Assembly: GCA_965220185.1 (NCBI GenBank)
Contig: OZ244807.1
Span: 1,426,001 to 1,490,000 of the forward strand
Direction: 5' to 3'
Length of the DNA: 64,000 bases
Origin: Azotimanducus sp965220185
GTDB taxonomy: Bacteria; Pseudomonadota; Gammaproteobacteria; Pseudomonadales; Azotimanducaceae
Within the stretch, counting starts at the first letter, position 1, and every line of letters begins with the position of its first letter. A program made the position numbers and the translations under genes. The notes under the pieces were generated by a model, which saw only the letters and a list, made by a program, of their open reading frames with translations, ran no database searches and was not told the DNA's origin. This document shows, one piece after another, positions 15,441 through 24,117 of this stretch.

Positions 15441-16904
15441 CTACATCACCATCTCGCGCCCGCGAATACCGATTTCAGTTCCGCAGAACTCGCCGTCGAG
15501 CATGGCATCAAGATGCCGAGGCTCACTTGTCGTTGCCCAGACGCGCCTCCCGTCCGGCGTGAGACAGGTCGCGTAGCCAGTTTCAGGGCCGTCGGCACCG
15601 TACATGACGGTATAGGTCTCGACAGCAAGGCGCCCTTTCCACTCTTCAAGCACCTCGCGCTTCGGGAGGGCATCCACGGCCGCTTGCATCGACGCATGGC
15701 GAAAGGGCTGCTCAGGCCGTTCGCCTGAATAGGCGGTAAAGGCATGCTTGCCGAGCGTCCCGCCATTGGCAGTCACGAACGCCTTTTTCTTCGGTGATTG
15801 CCGCAACAGTTCGACAGTGCGTGCTACCGAGTGCATCACATAGTTGTTGAGCGGTCCGCCCGCGAAAGTCAGCCCGCCGGTGACGGTCAGGTCCTGCTCT
15901 TCGTCAAGGCCAAGCTCCTTGGCAGCGATTTGTACTGCGACAGGGAAGCAGCTATAGAGATCAATGAGGTCAAGGCTTGCCGCGTCGAGTCCGGCGAGTT
16001 CGAGGCACTTGCCGCCGGCGATTCGAATGGCAGGTGAGGCCGTGTAGTCAAGTCGGTTGGACATGAACAGGATGTCGTTGGCATCTGCGCCTGCGAGCGG
16101 ATACACCCATTTGTGTTCGGGGATGCCGAGCCTGCTAGCAAACTCGGTCGAACACACAATCAAGGCCGCTGCCTGATCCACGTTGTTGTTCGAGTTGAGC
16201 AGCTTGAGATAGGGGAAGGAAACCGGACGGTTCGTCTTTGATGCCGTGCGTATGGTCTCAGCGCTCGGCGCATCACGAATCGCGGCATTGGGATTGTCTG
16301 CTGCGACCTGCGCGAACCGCGCCCAGAGCTCGGAGATGCGCAGCATGTGGTCTTCAGGCGATTCGCCGCGCGCGTGCCGAAGCGCGTTCTCGAACATGGG
16401 ATAGGTCTGCACCGGCAGAACGCAGCCGAGGTCGCGCTCTATGAGATGCGCCATGAATTCACGCTTGCCGTAGAGTGAATCTGGTTCGCCGGGCGCATCG
16501 GCAAGTGTTGGCGTGTGTCCCTGTCGCCTCATGCGGGCAAGCGTTCGGCCCCATTCGGCGCCGGTGAATGCGACTGATTCGAGTTTGCCTTGGCTGATGG
16601 CGAGCGCCATTCGATTGAGCGCGAGCTGCACGAAGTTGCCGCCCCAGAAGGTGCGGGCGCTCTTTGCGCGGTGAGCGCCTACCGCCGATGCGACCGCGCG
16701 AGCTGGGTCGGAATAGTTCCACGCGCCTTGACTGACGCAAACCTGATCGAGCTTCTCAAGGATTCTCGGCGTGCCCGTGTCGATGGCGGCCGTCTTGACC
16801 GCCCGGATCATCAATTCGAGAGGTTCTTGGCATTTGGCGAAGTCGTCTTCGTGCTGGCTCAGCTCGGAAACGCCAACGATGATTGGGATTTTGGTGTTGG
16901 GCAT
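15441..16904 (-). CDS. Thiolase-like acetyl-CoA acetyltransferase family protein
   Basis: A 487-residue thiolase-fold protein resembling the long acetyl-CoA acetyltransferases of mycobacteria and marine gammaproteobacteria. Conserved-looking pieces are KIPIIVGVSELSQ at the start, IDLYSCFPVAVQIAAKELGL, TGGLTFAGGPLNNYVMHS and TANGGTLGKHAFTAYSGE. The canonical nucleophile Cys loop of biosynthetic thiolases is not obvious, so the chemistry is uncertain. It begins a probable operon with the BVMO and PPTase genes. Confidence 0.8.
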   Translation of the reverse strand: MPNTKIPIIVGVSELSQHEDDFAKCQEPLELMIRAVKTAAIDTGTPRILEKLDQVCVSQGAWNYSDPARAVASAVGAHRAKSARTFWGGNFVQLALNRMALAISQGKLESVAFTGAEWGRTLARMRRQGHTPTLADAPGEPDSLYGKREFMAHLIERDLGCVLPVQTYPMFENALRHARGESPEDHMLRISELWARFAQVAADNPNAAIRDAPSAETIRTASKTNRPVSFPYLKLLNSNNNVDQAAALIVCSTEFASRLGIPEHKWVYPLAGADANDILFMSNRLDYTASPAIRIAGGKCLELAGLDAASLDLIDLYSCFPVAVQIAAKELGLDEEQDLTVTGGLTFAGGPLNNYVMHSVARTVELLRQSPKKKAFVTANGGTLGKHAFTAYSGERPEQPFRHASMQAAVDALPKREVLEEWKGRLAVETYTVMYGADGPETGYATCLTPDGRRVWATTSEPRHLDAMLDGEFCGTEIGIRGREMVM

Positions 16905-17118
16905 TTGGGTCTTGCGGCAAAGATTTCGAATCAGGAAAAAGAAATTCTAGGGTAACGAGCAAATGCGTGGCGATTGTCGGCAATGTCCCACAAGCGATGT
17001 CGGCGAGCTCGGCAAGGCGCACTTCACAAAGCGTTCAATCTGATGCTGCCACGTATGGGTGTTCGTGGCGATTTCTTCATTCACACCCTTTCAACACATT
17101 CTCAAAAGGAGAAACACA

Positions 17119-17376
17119 ATGATCAAAGAACTCAATTCCAATCAGGTTGTCATGGTATCCGGCGGCGGAGAGGCCGATGTTTCAGGATCAGCCACGAGCG
17201 GTATTATCTCAAGTGTCGCAGGCTTTTTCGCCGACAAGGGCGTGCAGGCTGCTGCCGCTCGCATCGGCGTTTCCGCAGCTCGGGGCGCGATGGCTGGCGG
17301 TGTTGCCGGCATCGCTGTCGGCGTTGCCGTTGGCGTGGGCATTGAGGTAATCAGAGCCAACAACCGAGACATCTAG
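17119..17376 (+). CDS. Double-glycine leader peptide, putative class II microcin/bacteriocin
   Basis: An 85-residue precursor. The ATG at 17119 follows a near-ideal AAAGGAGAAACACA site. Residues 1-16/17 (MIKELNSNQVVMVSGGG) fit the double-glycine leader consensus: an acidic/amphipathic stretch and a terminal VSGG. The core is Gly/Ala-rich with a hydrophobic glycine-zipper-like helix (GAMAGGVAGIAVGVAVGVG), as in colicin V-type microcins. No peptidase-containing ABC exporter, immunity gene or modification enzyme is seen next to it, so processing and export would need genes elsewhere. A hairpin terminator follows directly. A non-bacteriocin role cannot be excluded. Confidence 0.65.
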   Translation: MIKELNSNQVVMVSGGGEADVSGSATSGIISSVAGFFADKGVQAAAARIGVSAARGAMAGGVAGIAVGVAVGVGIEVIRANNRDI

Positions 17377-17397
17377 GGAAGATGACCACTTGGAATT

Positions 17398-17422
17398 CGG
17401 GGGCGAACGGAATCGGCCCCCG
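17398..17422 (+). terminator. Terminator-like hairpin behind the microcin-like gene
   Basis: CGGGGGC pairs with GCCCCCG across an 11-nt loop, about 20 bp after the stop codon. The T-tract is poor (GGTTCCTTT), so termination efficiency is uncertain. Confidence 0.5.
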
Positions 17423-17432
17423 GGTTCCTTTC

Positions 17433-17484
17433 CTGGCGCTCCTTCAAACTGATACTGATAATGATCAGTTTGATGGAGCGCCAG
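17433..17484. repeat. Long palindrome (21-position stem with one mismatch)
   Basis: CTGGCGCTCC-T-TCAAACTGAT pairs with ATCAGTTTGA-T-GGAGCGCCAG around a 10-nt loop; only the central T-T pair is mismatched. It follows the microcin terminator and precedes the acyl-CoA dehydrogenase-like gene. It may be a bidirectional terminator, a structured leader or a miniature insertion. Confidence 0.7.
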
Positions 17485-17560
17485 GATATTCAGAGCTTGC
17501 ATAGTGTTGCATCGTCCATCTTTGTGTTAGCTTGCAGTGTAAATTTCGCAGGAATCAATT

Positions 17561-18790
17561 ATGGCGATGTCCGTAGCCGCAGTCAGTCGACTTATGCCAT
17601 CGTTTCGCTACGACCTGCCGCTGCTTGCGCGCGTCGAGTCGCTTCGCGATGTCATTGTCGACGGCGGCAATCGTGCGCAGACGCTGCGCAGGCTTCCTGA
17701 CGACACCGTCGATACGCTCATCGAACAAGGCTTTTTCCGCTTTGCGCTGCCTCCTGAGCTCGGCGGCGAGAACGCCTCGGTGCTTGAGACCATCGCGGTC
17801 CTCGAAGCCATGTCCGCGATTGATGCTTCGGTCGGCTGGAATGTGATGATTGGTTCTGAAATAAACGCCATGGCCGCAGGCGGCATGCCGCCAGACCTGG
17901 CAAGGGAAGTCTATATTGATAATCCGCGCGTCATTATGTGCGGTGGCGGCGGCCCTGGAAGCACCGCTCCGCGTGCTGAACCGCAAGGTGACGGTAGCTT
18001 CAGAGTGTGGGCGCAGACATCCTTCATGAGTGGCTGCAACCAGGCCGAATGGTGCTTTCAGATGGCGCCGATCATCGAAAACGGCGAGCCGAAAATGAAG
18101 CAAGACGGCACGCCGTTTGCCAAGATGTGGTTCATACATCGCAGCGAATGGGAGATTCTCGACACATGGAACATGGCGGGCTTGCGCGGCTCCGGCAGCC
18201 ATGATGTCAAGTCCGATGGTGCGCTCGTGCCTGAGAAGTTTGCCGATGTTGATCTCATCATGCCAGCGCGCTATGACAACCCGGCATTTCGCATCCCAGT
18301 CGCGCTCAGGCTCTCGTATAACAAAGTCGCGGTCGCGCTCGGTGTGGCGCGCGGGGCGCTCAATGCCTTTTCCGATCTTGCACAGAACAAGATTCCACTC
18401 ATGTCAGCCGGCAAGCTGCGCGAACGGCCTGTGGCCCAGCACCGCATGGGCGAAGCCGAAGGCATGGTGCGCTCATCGCGGGCATTCGTCATGGAAGCGA
18501 TGGGCGATGTCGTCAAGGAGCTTGAAGCTGGCGCGGAGAAGCCGGGGCCGGAAACTACGAAGATCGCCCGCCTTGCCTGCGCGCACGCCACCAATGTCTG
18601 CATGCAAGCCGTTGATCTCATTCACAACACGGCGGGCACCACCGCCATGCGCATGGATAGCCCGCTCGAGCGCAAGCTGCGCGATGCGCACGGCTGCGCG
18701 ACGCACAGGTGGGTCTCGCATTCCTTGTATCCTGACCTTGGTCGGATCTTCCTAGGATTCGAGCCGTCACCTGAAATGGCAGGCTCCTAG
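17561..18790 (+). CDS. Acyl-CoA dehydrogenase-fold flavoprotein (dehydrogenase or HsaA-type monooxygenase)
   Basis: A 409-residue protein of the acyl-CoA dehydrogenase superfamily. The N-terminal helical domain contains LPDDTVDTLIEQGFFRFALP and ELGGENASVLETIAVLEAMS; the middle beta domain has RVWAQTSFMSGCNQAEWC and WNMAGLRGSGSHDVKSDGALVP; the C-terminal helical domain has YNKVAVALGVARGALNAF and LIHNTAGTTAMRMDSPLERKL. The layout (GLRGSGSHDV, HNTAGT) resembles flavin monooxygenases of the HsaA/DszC type as much as true dehydrogenases. An AGGA site lies 6 bp before the ATG. Confidence 0.75.
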   Translation: MAMSVAAVSRLMPSFRYDLPLLARVESLRDVIVDGGNRAQTLRRLPDDTVDTLIEQGFFRFALPPELGGENASVLETIAVLEAMSAIDASVGWNVMIGSEINAMAAGGMPPDLAREVYIDNPRVIMCGGGGPGSTAPRAEPQGDGSFRVWAQTSFMSGCNQAEWCFQMAPIIENGEPKMKQDGTPFAKMWFIHRSEWEILDTWNMAGLRGSGSHDVKSDGALVPEKFADVDLIMPARYDNPAFRIPVALRLSYNKVAVALGVARGALNAFSDLAQNKIPLMSAGKLRERPVAQHRMGEAEGMVRSSRAFVMEAMGDVVKELEAGAEKPGPETTKIARLACAHATNVCMQAVDLIHNTAGTTAMRMDSPLERKLRDAHGCATHRWVSHSLYPDLGRIFLGFEPSPEMAGS

Positions 18791-18854
18791 GCGCGCTTCA
18801 CGCGCGAGCTGATTCGTGTATGATGCGCCGCTTTTAGCTCGCGCAATCTTGAGT

Positions 18855-20093
18855 ATGAAACAATTTCCACTTCTACTATCGGTGTCCTTGGTGCTGGCTT
18901 TTTCGGGCGCGTTCGCAGGGTCGGCATCAGCCGACAGCGTGGACGATGAGGGCGCTAAGATTGAGTACCAGATCAAGGCTAGCACATGGGGGCGCAACGG
19001 CCTTATGCAAGGTGATGGCTATGAAGCCCGGGATGGCGTGGCATACGACTTTGCGATGACAGAGCCTAGTAGAGGTTTTGAAGATTATTGCTGGGAACTG
19101 CTGTCTCCTCAGAGTCCGAATAATCAAGGCAAGACCGATGAAGAACTCGCAGCGCTTGAGCGCCGCATGATGGGCGCCGGGGTTGTTTGCGACGACCGGT
19201 TTAGGCTCTTTTACGCAATGCATGTGATGTTTGGCCCCCATCGGCAAACAATGCGAAGCGTTGACCCCGTGCCGGAAATCGCGGGCGTACATCCCTTCTC
19301 AACAAGGGAATCGGCGAAGCTGCAAGCCGTGTATTCGAGGATGGGCGAAGCGAATTCGCCCGACTTGCACCATTCCATTTATGACAACGGGCTTGAGCGT
19401 CAAATCTTCTTTCAATCGGAACTTTCCGCAAGGCATGCCGGGGGCCTTGGGAATGCTCGCATGGTATTGCTTGATCGAGACTTTGTCCTTCCTGAGAATG
19501 ACCTTGTGACAGGGCCGATTCAAGTCACGTTCAAGCCCGATCTCAGCAAAGAGCTGACATTGACGCTTGCGCCTAATAATCGTGTTGTGCGCGGACATAT
19601 GACCCCAACAAGCCTTGACCATGCGCGCGCGACAATTCTCATTCAAGATGACGACTACAGCGAAATGACCGCGAAGCTGACGCGCCGGGCGAATAATCCC
19701 ACTTTGCGTCTTGAAGCGGGTGCGGCGGTTGTCGGGGGCTACAGCGTTCATGCCCACCTGCTCGGCGATGCGTGGCGTGCGTGCGTGCCAACCGACGAGG
19801 CTGCAAGCGGCCGCCATTGGGAAGTTCAGTGTGCGGGCGGCGGGTTCCTGCTTTCTACGAAGTTCAACGAAGGTTCGGATTTGACTCCCCATGTCATGCG
19901 GCGAATCGGGATAAAAGACTACCTGCGAGGATTCAGCGATGGCGCGTGCGTGAATCGCGGCGGGGATCAGCTTGCATCGGGCGCAGCGGTGCATGTCACT
20001 TCAGATCATGGACATGTCATTGCGCCGGGGGCTCAGAAAGAAAGCGGCTCGGCAATGAACCAGCTCTTGAGCGTTGATGTGTGCAGCACATAG
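18855..20093 (+). CDS. Secreted protein of unknown function
   Basis: About 412 residues from the ATG at 18855 (a start at 18816 would bury the signal peptide). MKQFPLLLSVSLVLAFSGAF followed by AGSASA is a clear Sec signal peptide with likely cleavage after ASA. The mature protein is acidic, contains several Cys residues (DYCWELL, GVVCDDRF, WRACVPTD, VQCAGGG, GACVNRGG) and no motif I recognise. Product unknown; an extracytoplasmic location is well supported. Confidence 0.7.
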   Translation: MKQFPLLLSVSLVLAFSGAFAGSASADSVDDEGAKIEYQIKASTWGRNGLMQGDGYEARDGVAYDFAMTEPSRGFEDYCWELLSPQSPNNQGKTDEELAALERRMMGAGVVCDDRFRLFYAMHVMFGPHRQTMRSVDPVPEIAGVHPFSTRESAKLQAVYSRMGEANSPDLHHSIYDNGLERQIFFQSELSARHAGGLGNARMVLLDRDFVLPENDLVTGPIQVTFKPDLSKELTLTLAPNNRVVRGHMTPTSLDHARATILIQDDDYSEMTAKLTRRANNPTLRLEAGAAVVGGYSVHAHLLGDAWRACVPTDEAASGRHWEVQCAGGGFLLSTKFNEGSDLTPHVMRRIGIKDYLRGFSDGACVNRGGDQLASGAAVHVTSDHGHVIAPGAQKESGSAMNQLLSVDVCST

Positions 20094-20135
20094 CCCGCCT
20101 GTTGTGAGTAGGGGGAGACAGACACAAGGCGCTCG

Positions 20136-20164
20136 ACCCACACTTATTTATGGGACACTACACT
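20136..20164. repeat. Degenerate end of miniature element A
   Basis: CCACACTTATTTATG followed by GGACACTA matches the right terminus of element A (copies at 2713-2975 and 46327-46589) with a few bases lost; a CTAG follows. It looks like a solo relic of an old insertion between the secreted-protein gene and the site-2 protease gene. Confidence 0.5.
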
Positions 20165-20221
20165 AGCTTCAGGCAATCCGCTTCGGTGGCAATATGCACG
20201 ACGCGCAGTTGATCAAGCTGC

Positions 20222-20857
20222 ATGATCTTTCTCTTGCAAAATGGCGAATTCCTGCTTTTCGGCCTGCTGATTGTCGCGCTCATCATTTCCCTCACATTCC
20301 ATGAATTCGGCCATGCTTTCGTCGCCAAGGCTTATGGCGACAACACCGCCGAGCGCGCAGGCCGACTGACGCTGAACCCAGTCGCGCACATTGATCTTTT
20401 CGGTCTCCTGCTGGTCATCATGGTCGGCTTCGGCTACGCCAAGCCAGTGCCCACCAATCCGCGCAACTTCCGCACGCCGAGCGCCGATTTCTGGGTGGCG
20501 GCCGCGGGGCCTTTGATGAATCTCCTGCTTGCGATCGTTGTTTGGAATGCCTACCTCGTGCTCGATGGCGGCGGATTCGCAACGCAGCAGATATTTATCT
20601 TCTGCCTGCTGCTCGCGCAGGTGAACCTGCTGTTGATGATCTTCAATCTGATTCCGGTCGCGCCCTTGGATGGTCATTACCTGCTGCCATACTTCTTGCC
20701 GGAGCGGCTCAGGCCGGCAGTGCACAATTTCAACCGTCGCTTCGGCCCTTACGCGCTGTTGTCCTTGGTGGTGCTGAGCCTGATGGGCGTGCCGATCTTC
20801 GCGTGGCTCTCAACGCTCTCGCGCACGCTATTGCCGCTCATTAGCTGGGCGGCATAG
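20222..20857 (+). CDS. Site-2 protease family (M50) membrane metalloprotease
   Basis: A 211-residue polytopic membrane protein. The zinc-binding motif HEFGH is at 27-31 and the distal Asp at 150 in IPVAPLDGHYLLP, both in membrane segments, with the usual LNPVAHIDLFG and VAAAGPLMNLLLA elements. It is a small, single-domain member like those often annotated as site-2 protease family protein. The substrate is unknown. It faces a convergent MFS gene 8 bp downstream. Confidence 0.88.
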   Translation: MIFLLQNGEFLLFGLLIVALIISLTFHEFGHAFVAKAYGDNTAERAGRLTLNPVAHIDLFGLLLVIMVGFGYAKPVPTNPRNFRTPSADFWVAAAGPLMNLLLAIVVWNAYLVLDGGGFATQQIFIFCLLLAQVNLLLMIFNLIPVAPLDGHYLLPYFLPERLRPAVHNFNRRFGPYALLSLVVLSLMGVPIFAWLSTLSRTLLPLISWAA

Positions 20858-20865
20858 CGCTCGCC

Positions 20866-22134
20866 TCACGCGCTTGCCTTCAAATGTGAACGAGACCGAC
20901 CTATGCGATCCAAGAATGCCGTGAGGATGAAGATTGGCACAAGGATGAAAAGTATCAGCATCCAGCCGCCGTCGTAACTGCCCGAAGCGTCCCGCACAGC
21001 CCCCACCGCAACAGGCGCGAAGCCCGCGCAGGCATTGAACGGCCCGAGCAAGCCCATGACCCTGCCGAAAGCGTGCGCACCAAAGCGTGAACTGACAAGA
21101 TTGCCCATCAACGGCATCATGCCGCCCGATGCCGCGCCTAGGAATACGCACGATGCGGCGAGCATGATAGAAGAGCTTGTCAACATAAGGAGTGCCGCGC
21201 ACAGCCCGAGGCATGTCGCCGCGCCCCACAGCATATAGCGAGCATCGATCCGGTCTGACAGGTGTCCACAAAGTATCTTTGCGGGAATCATGGTGCCAGC
21301 GTAGAGAGAAATGAAGAAGCCGTGCTGAGCCTTGGGAATGCCGAGGTCGGTCGCGAACGGGCTGATGTGCAGGGAAATGCCGACAAAGCTCCCGGCAAGC
21401 AGGAACATGACGCTACAGATCACCCAGAAATTGGGTTCACTGAAGATGGCGCGGGTGGTCCATGCCCGCAGTACTGCGTCCTCCTTGATGCTGATGCCCG
21501 TCGGCTTTGATGCGCGCGGGTCCGGGTCGACGCCCATGTCTTGCGGAGAGTTCTGCACAAGCAGCCAGACCGGCGGAAGGATGAGCAGCAGCACGGTGGC
21601 GGCGATGACAAGATGGCCTGTGCGCCAGTCGGTCTCGGCGAACAGATAGGCGACCAGAACTGGCACGATGAAGCCGCCGATCGAGGTGCCGGTGGTGACG
21701 ATGCCCATGGCCATCCCGCGCCGTCCGTCGAACCACTTGGCGGCGAGCGTTTGCGCAGCGAGCGGACCGCTGAGGACAACGCCGAAGGGTAGCAGGCAGG
21801 CGTAGACGAGGAGAATCTGCCAAAAGGCGCTCGCTTGGGCGACGAGCACCATGCCGAGCGAGGTCAGGATGGCGCCGAGGCAGACGAAGTGACGTATGGA
21901 GACGTGATCGAGCGTGCGCCCTAAGAGTGGTGAGATGAGTCCGCTCATCACGATCACCAGTGAGCTGCCGAGCATCACTGTCGTGGTGGAGACATCGATC
22001 TCAGGGTCGGCAAGCCATTCGTTGGCGTAGAGCGTGAAGCTGTAGAAGGTGACACCGAAGAGAACGCCCTTGAACAGCATGGCGACGCCGACCACTGTCC
22101 ATCCGTAGTACCACTGACCTATTCTTCGGGGCAT
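20866..22134 (-). CDS. MFS transporter (OFA/monocarboxylate-like)
   Basis: About 422 residues and 12 predicted membrane helices. The chosen start is the ATG at 22134 (MPRRIGQWYYGW), because YYGWTVVG-type openings are typical of this MFS branch; the reading from 22251 adds 39 hydrophilic residues. LLGRTLDHVSIRHF and LCGHLSDRIDARYML are the two MFS loop signatures. It probably moves an organic acid across the inner membrane; the substrate is inferred only from family resemblance. Confidence 0.82.
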   Translation of the reverse strand: MPRRIGQWYYGWTVVGVAMLFKGVLFGVTFYSFTLYANEWLADPEIDVSTTTVMLGSSLVIVMSGLISPLLGRTLDHVSIRHFVCLGAILTSLGMVLVAQASAFWQILLVYACLLPFGVVLSGPLAAQTLAAKWFDGRRGMAMGIVTTGTSIGGFIVPVLVAYLFAETDWRTGHLVIAATVLLLILPPVWLLVQNSPQDMGVDPDPRASKPTGISIKEDAVLRAWTTRAIFSEPNFWVICSVMFLLAGSFVGISLHISPFATDLGIPKAQHGFFISLYAGTMIPAKILCGHLSDRIDARYMLWGAATCLGLCAALLMLTSSSIMLAASCVFLGAASGGMMPLMGNLVSSRFGAHAFGRVMGLLGPFNACAGFAPVAVGAVRDASGSYDGGWMLILFILVPIFILTAFLDRIGRSRSHLKASA

Positions 22135-22253
22135 TCTTGCTACGCAGGCAAAAGGTGTCAGATAACCACAAATGCCTCTCAAGACGCAATTGAAGGCGCG
22201 GATAAGCGGTATGTTGAAGCGCTCGAACTCACATGCCTCATCGGAGGCCATTC

Positions 22254-22397
22254 ATGTCAGATGTCGTAATCGTAGATGCTGTGCGCTCGGCGATAGGCAA
22301 GCGCGATGGCGCACTGGCGTTATCCGAGAGCCTCTACGCGCTGAATCGCTCCCTGCTGAAAATGGTAGCGCAGATAGCGCCAGTGCGAGGCTTGTGA
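22254..22397 (+). pseudogene. Remnant of a thiolase gene 5' end
   Basis: A strong GGAGG site precedes ATG at 22254, and the first 22 codons (MSDVVIVDAVRSAIGKRDGA) are a textbook acetyl-CoA C-acetyltransferase N-terminus. Homology then stops abruptly at a 15-bp inverted repeat (22310-22324 and 22373-22387, 14 of 15 matching), and the frame ends at 22397. The rest of the gene is absent. The segment 22398-22603 holds no recognisable gene. Confidence 0.7.
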
Positions 22398-22603
22398 AAG
22401 CGCTCGCGCTCGCATGGCGCCGAAGCACGTTCCTTTGGTTCGCGCACTTGAGTAGCAGACGCCATAGCTGCGAGCGTCGCGCAATGTCCGGCCGAGTGCC
22501 TGGATTGTGTTCTCTTGAATTGGTATGGCTCTGAATGGTATCCCCCTTCTGTCAAGCGTGACATCTTGAGGCGGAATCTCCGGCAAGCTGCCATGCACGG
22601 TGC

Positions 22604-23911
22604 CTAAAATTGCGCTTCCTCAGTAGACCCTGTGAGCGCCGTCACCGAAGACGAGCCGCCTTGCACCACGCGCGCGACTTCGTCGAAGTATCCAGTGCCG
22701 ACTTCCTGCTGATGGCTGACGAACGTATAGCCCTCGTCGGCGGCCGCGAACTCCTGCTCCTGAAGCGAGACGTAGGCGGTCATTTGCTTCTCGACATAGC
22801 CCTTGGCGAGGCTGAACATGTTGTACCACATGCTGTGGATGCCAGCCAAGGTGATGAATTGGAACTTGTAGCCCATGGCTGCGAGTTCCTTTTGGAACTT
22901 GGCGATGGTGGCATCGTCGAGATGCGCCTTCCAGTTGAAGGACGGCGAGCAGTTGTAGGAGAGCATCTTGTTCGGATGCTCGCGCTTGATAGCTTCGGCA
23001 AAGCGCTTGGCCTCATCAAGATCAGGCACGGCAGTTTCGCACCACAGCAAATCGGCGTAGGGCGCATAGGCGAGGCCGCGTGCAATTGCCTGGTCGAGCC
23101 CAGCGCGCGTGCGGTAGAAGCCTTCCTGGGTTCGTTCACCGGTGACGAACGGCGCGTCGTACTCGTCCACATCCGAAGTGACCATGTCAGCGGCGTTGGC
23201 ATCAGTCCGCGCCATCACCAGCGTTGGCACATCGCAGACATCCGCAGCGAGGCGCGCCGCGATGAGCTTCTGCACGGCTTCCGAAGTCGGCACAAGCACC
23301 TTGCCGCCCATGTGTCCGCACTTCTTGACTGAGGCAAGTTGATCTTCGAAATGCACGCCGGAGGCACCCGCCGCGATCATGGCCTTCATCAGTTCGAAGG
23401 CGTTGAGCACACCACCAAACCCGGCTTCGGCGTCCGCGACGATCGGCACGTAGAAGTCAGTGCCGTCATCAATCCCTTTGCTCCATTGAATCTCGTCGGC
23501 GCGGCGAAAGGCGTTGTTGATGCGGTTGACCACGGATGGCACTGAGTTGACCGCATAGAGCGATTGGTCGGGATACATCGTCTCGGAGGTATTGTTATCC
23601 GCGGCCACCTGCCAGCCGGACACATAGATAGCTTTGATGCCCGCTTTGACTTGCTGCATCGCCTGGCCGCCGGTGAGCGCGCCGAGCGCATTGATAAAGT
23701 CGTTCTCTTGCAAGGACTTCCATAGCTTGTCGGCACCGTGCGCAGCGAGCAGGCTACGATGAGGAATCGTGCCGCGCAAATTGGCGACATCCTTCGCCGA
23801 ATAGCCGCGCTTGACATCGGTCCATCGCGGATTGGTGCGCCATTCCTCGGTGAGGTCAGCGATCTGCGCATCCCTCGGTTTTCTTGGAACGTAATGAAGT
23901 GCCACTCGCAT
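22604..23911 (-). CDS. aceA: Isocitrate lyase
   Basis: About 435 residues from the ATG at 23911; a start at 23938 adds nine. The catalytic segment KKCGHMGGKVLVPTSEA is present, with the substrate and metal residues in YVSGWQVAADNN, PIVADAEAGFGG and LSYNCSPSFNW. It cleaves isocitrate to succinate and glyoxylate, the first step of the glyoxylate shunt needed for growth on acetyl-CoA from fatty or ketone substrates, which fits the nearby oxidative enzymes. Malate synthase is not in the window. Confidence 0.93.
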   Translation of the reverse strand: MRVALHYVPRKPRDAQIADLTEEWRTNPRWTDVKRGYSAKDVANLRGTIPHRSLLAAHGADKLWKSLQENDFINALGALTGGQAMQQVKAGIKAIYVSGWQVAADNNTSETMYPDQSLYAVNSVPSVVNRINNAFRRADEIQWSKGIDDGTDFYVPIVADAEAGFGGVLNAFELMKAMIAAGASGVHFEDQLASVKKCGHMGGKVLVPTSEAVQKLIAARLAADVCDVPTLVMARTDANAADMVTSDVDEYDAPFVTGERTQEGFYRTRAGLDQAIARGLAYAPYADLLWCETAVPDLDEAKRFAEAIKREHPNKMLSYNCSPSFNWKAHLDDATIAKFQKELAAMGYKFQFITLAGIHSMWYNMFSLAKGYVEKQMTAYVSLQEQEFAAADEGYTFVSHQQEVGTGYFDEVARVVQGGSSSVTALTGSTEEAQF

Positions 23912-24117
23912 CCCCCTTTCGGCAAAGCGGCGCATCATGCCGAGAAGTTATGTGCTCGTCAAGCATTCGTCGCAAGTTCGAACCTGTTGGCTGAGCGCTC
24001 CGTTGCGTCCCTATTGTTCCCTGTTCGGCCTCCTCATTTATCTAGATATGGAATCGGAATTTGCGCACGACAGCGCGAGCAGGCATGCTGACAGTCTCAG
24101 AGTAACAGGACACTAAG

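Noticed and set aside
24104..24115. Possible miniature element A end (ACAGGACACTA)
   Set aside because: Only about ten bases match and no terminal repeat partner or CTAG is present; chance is a sufficient explanation.
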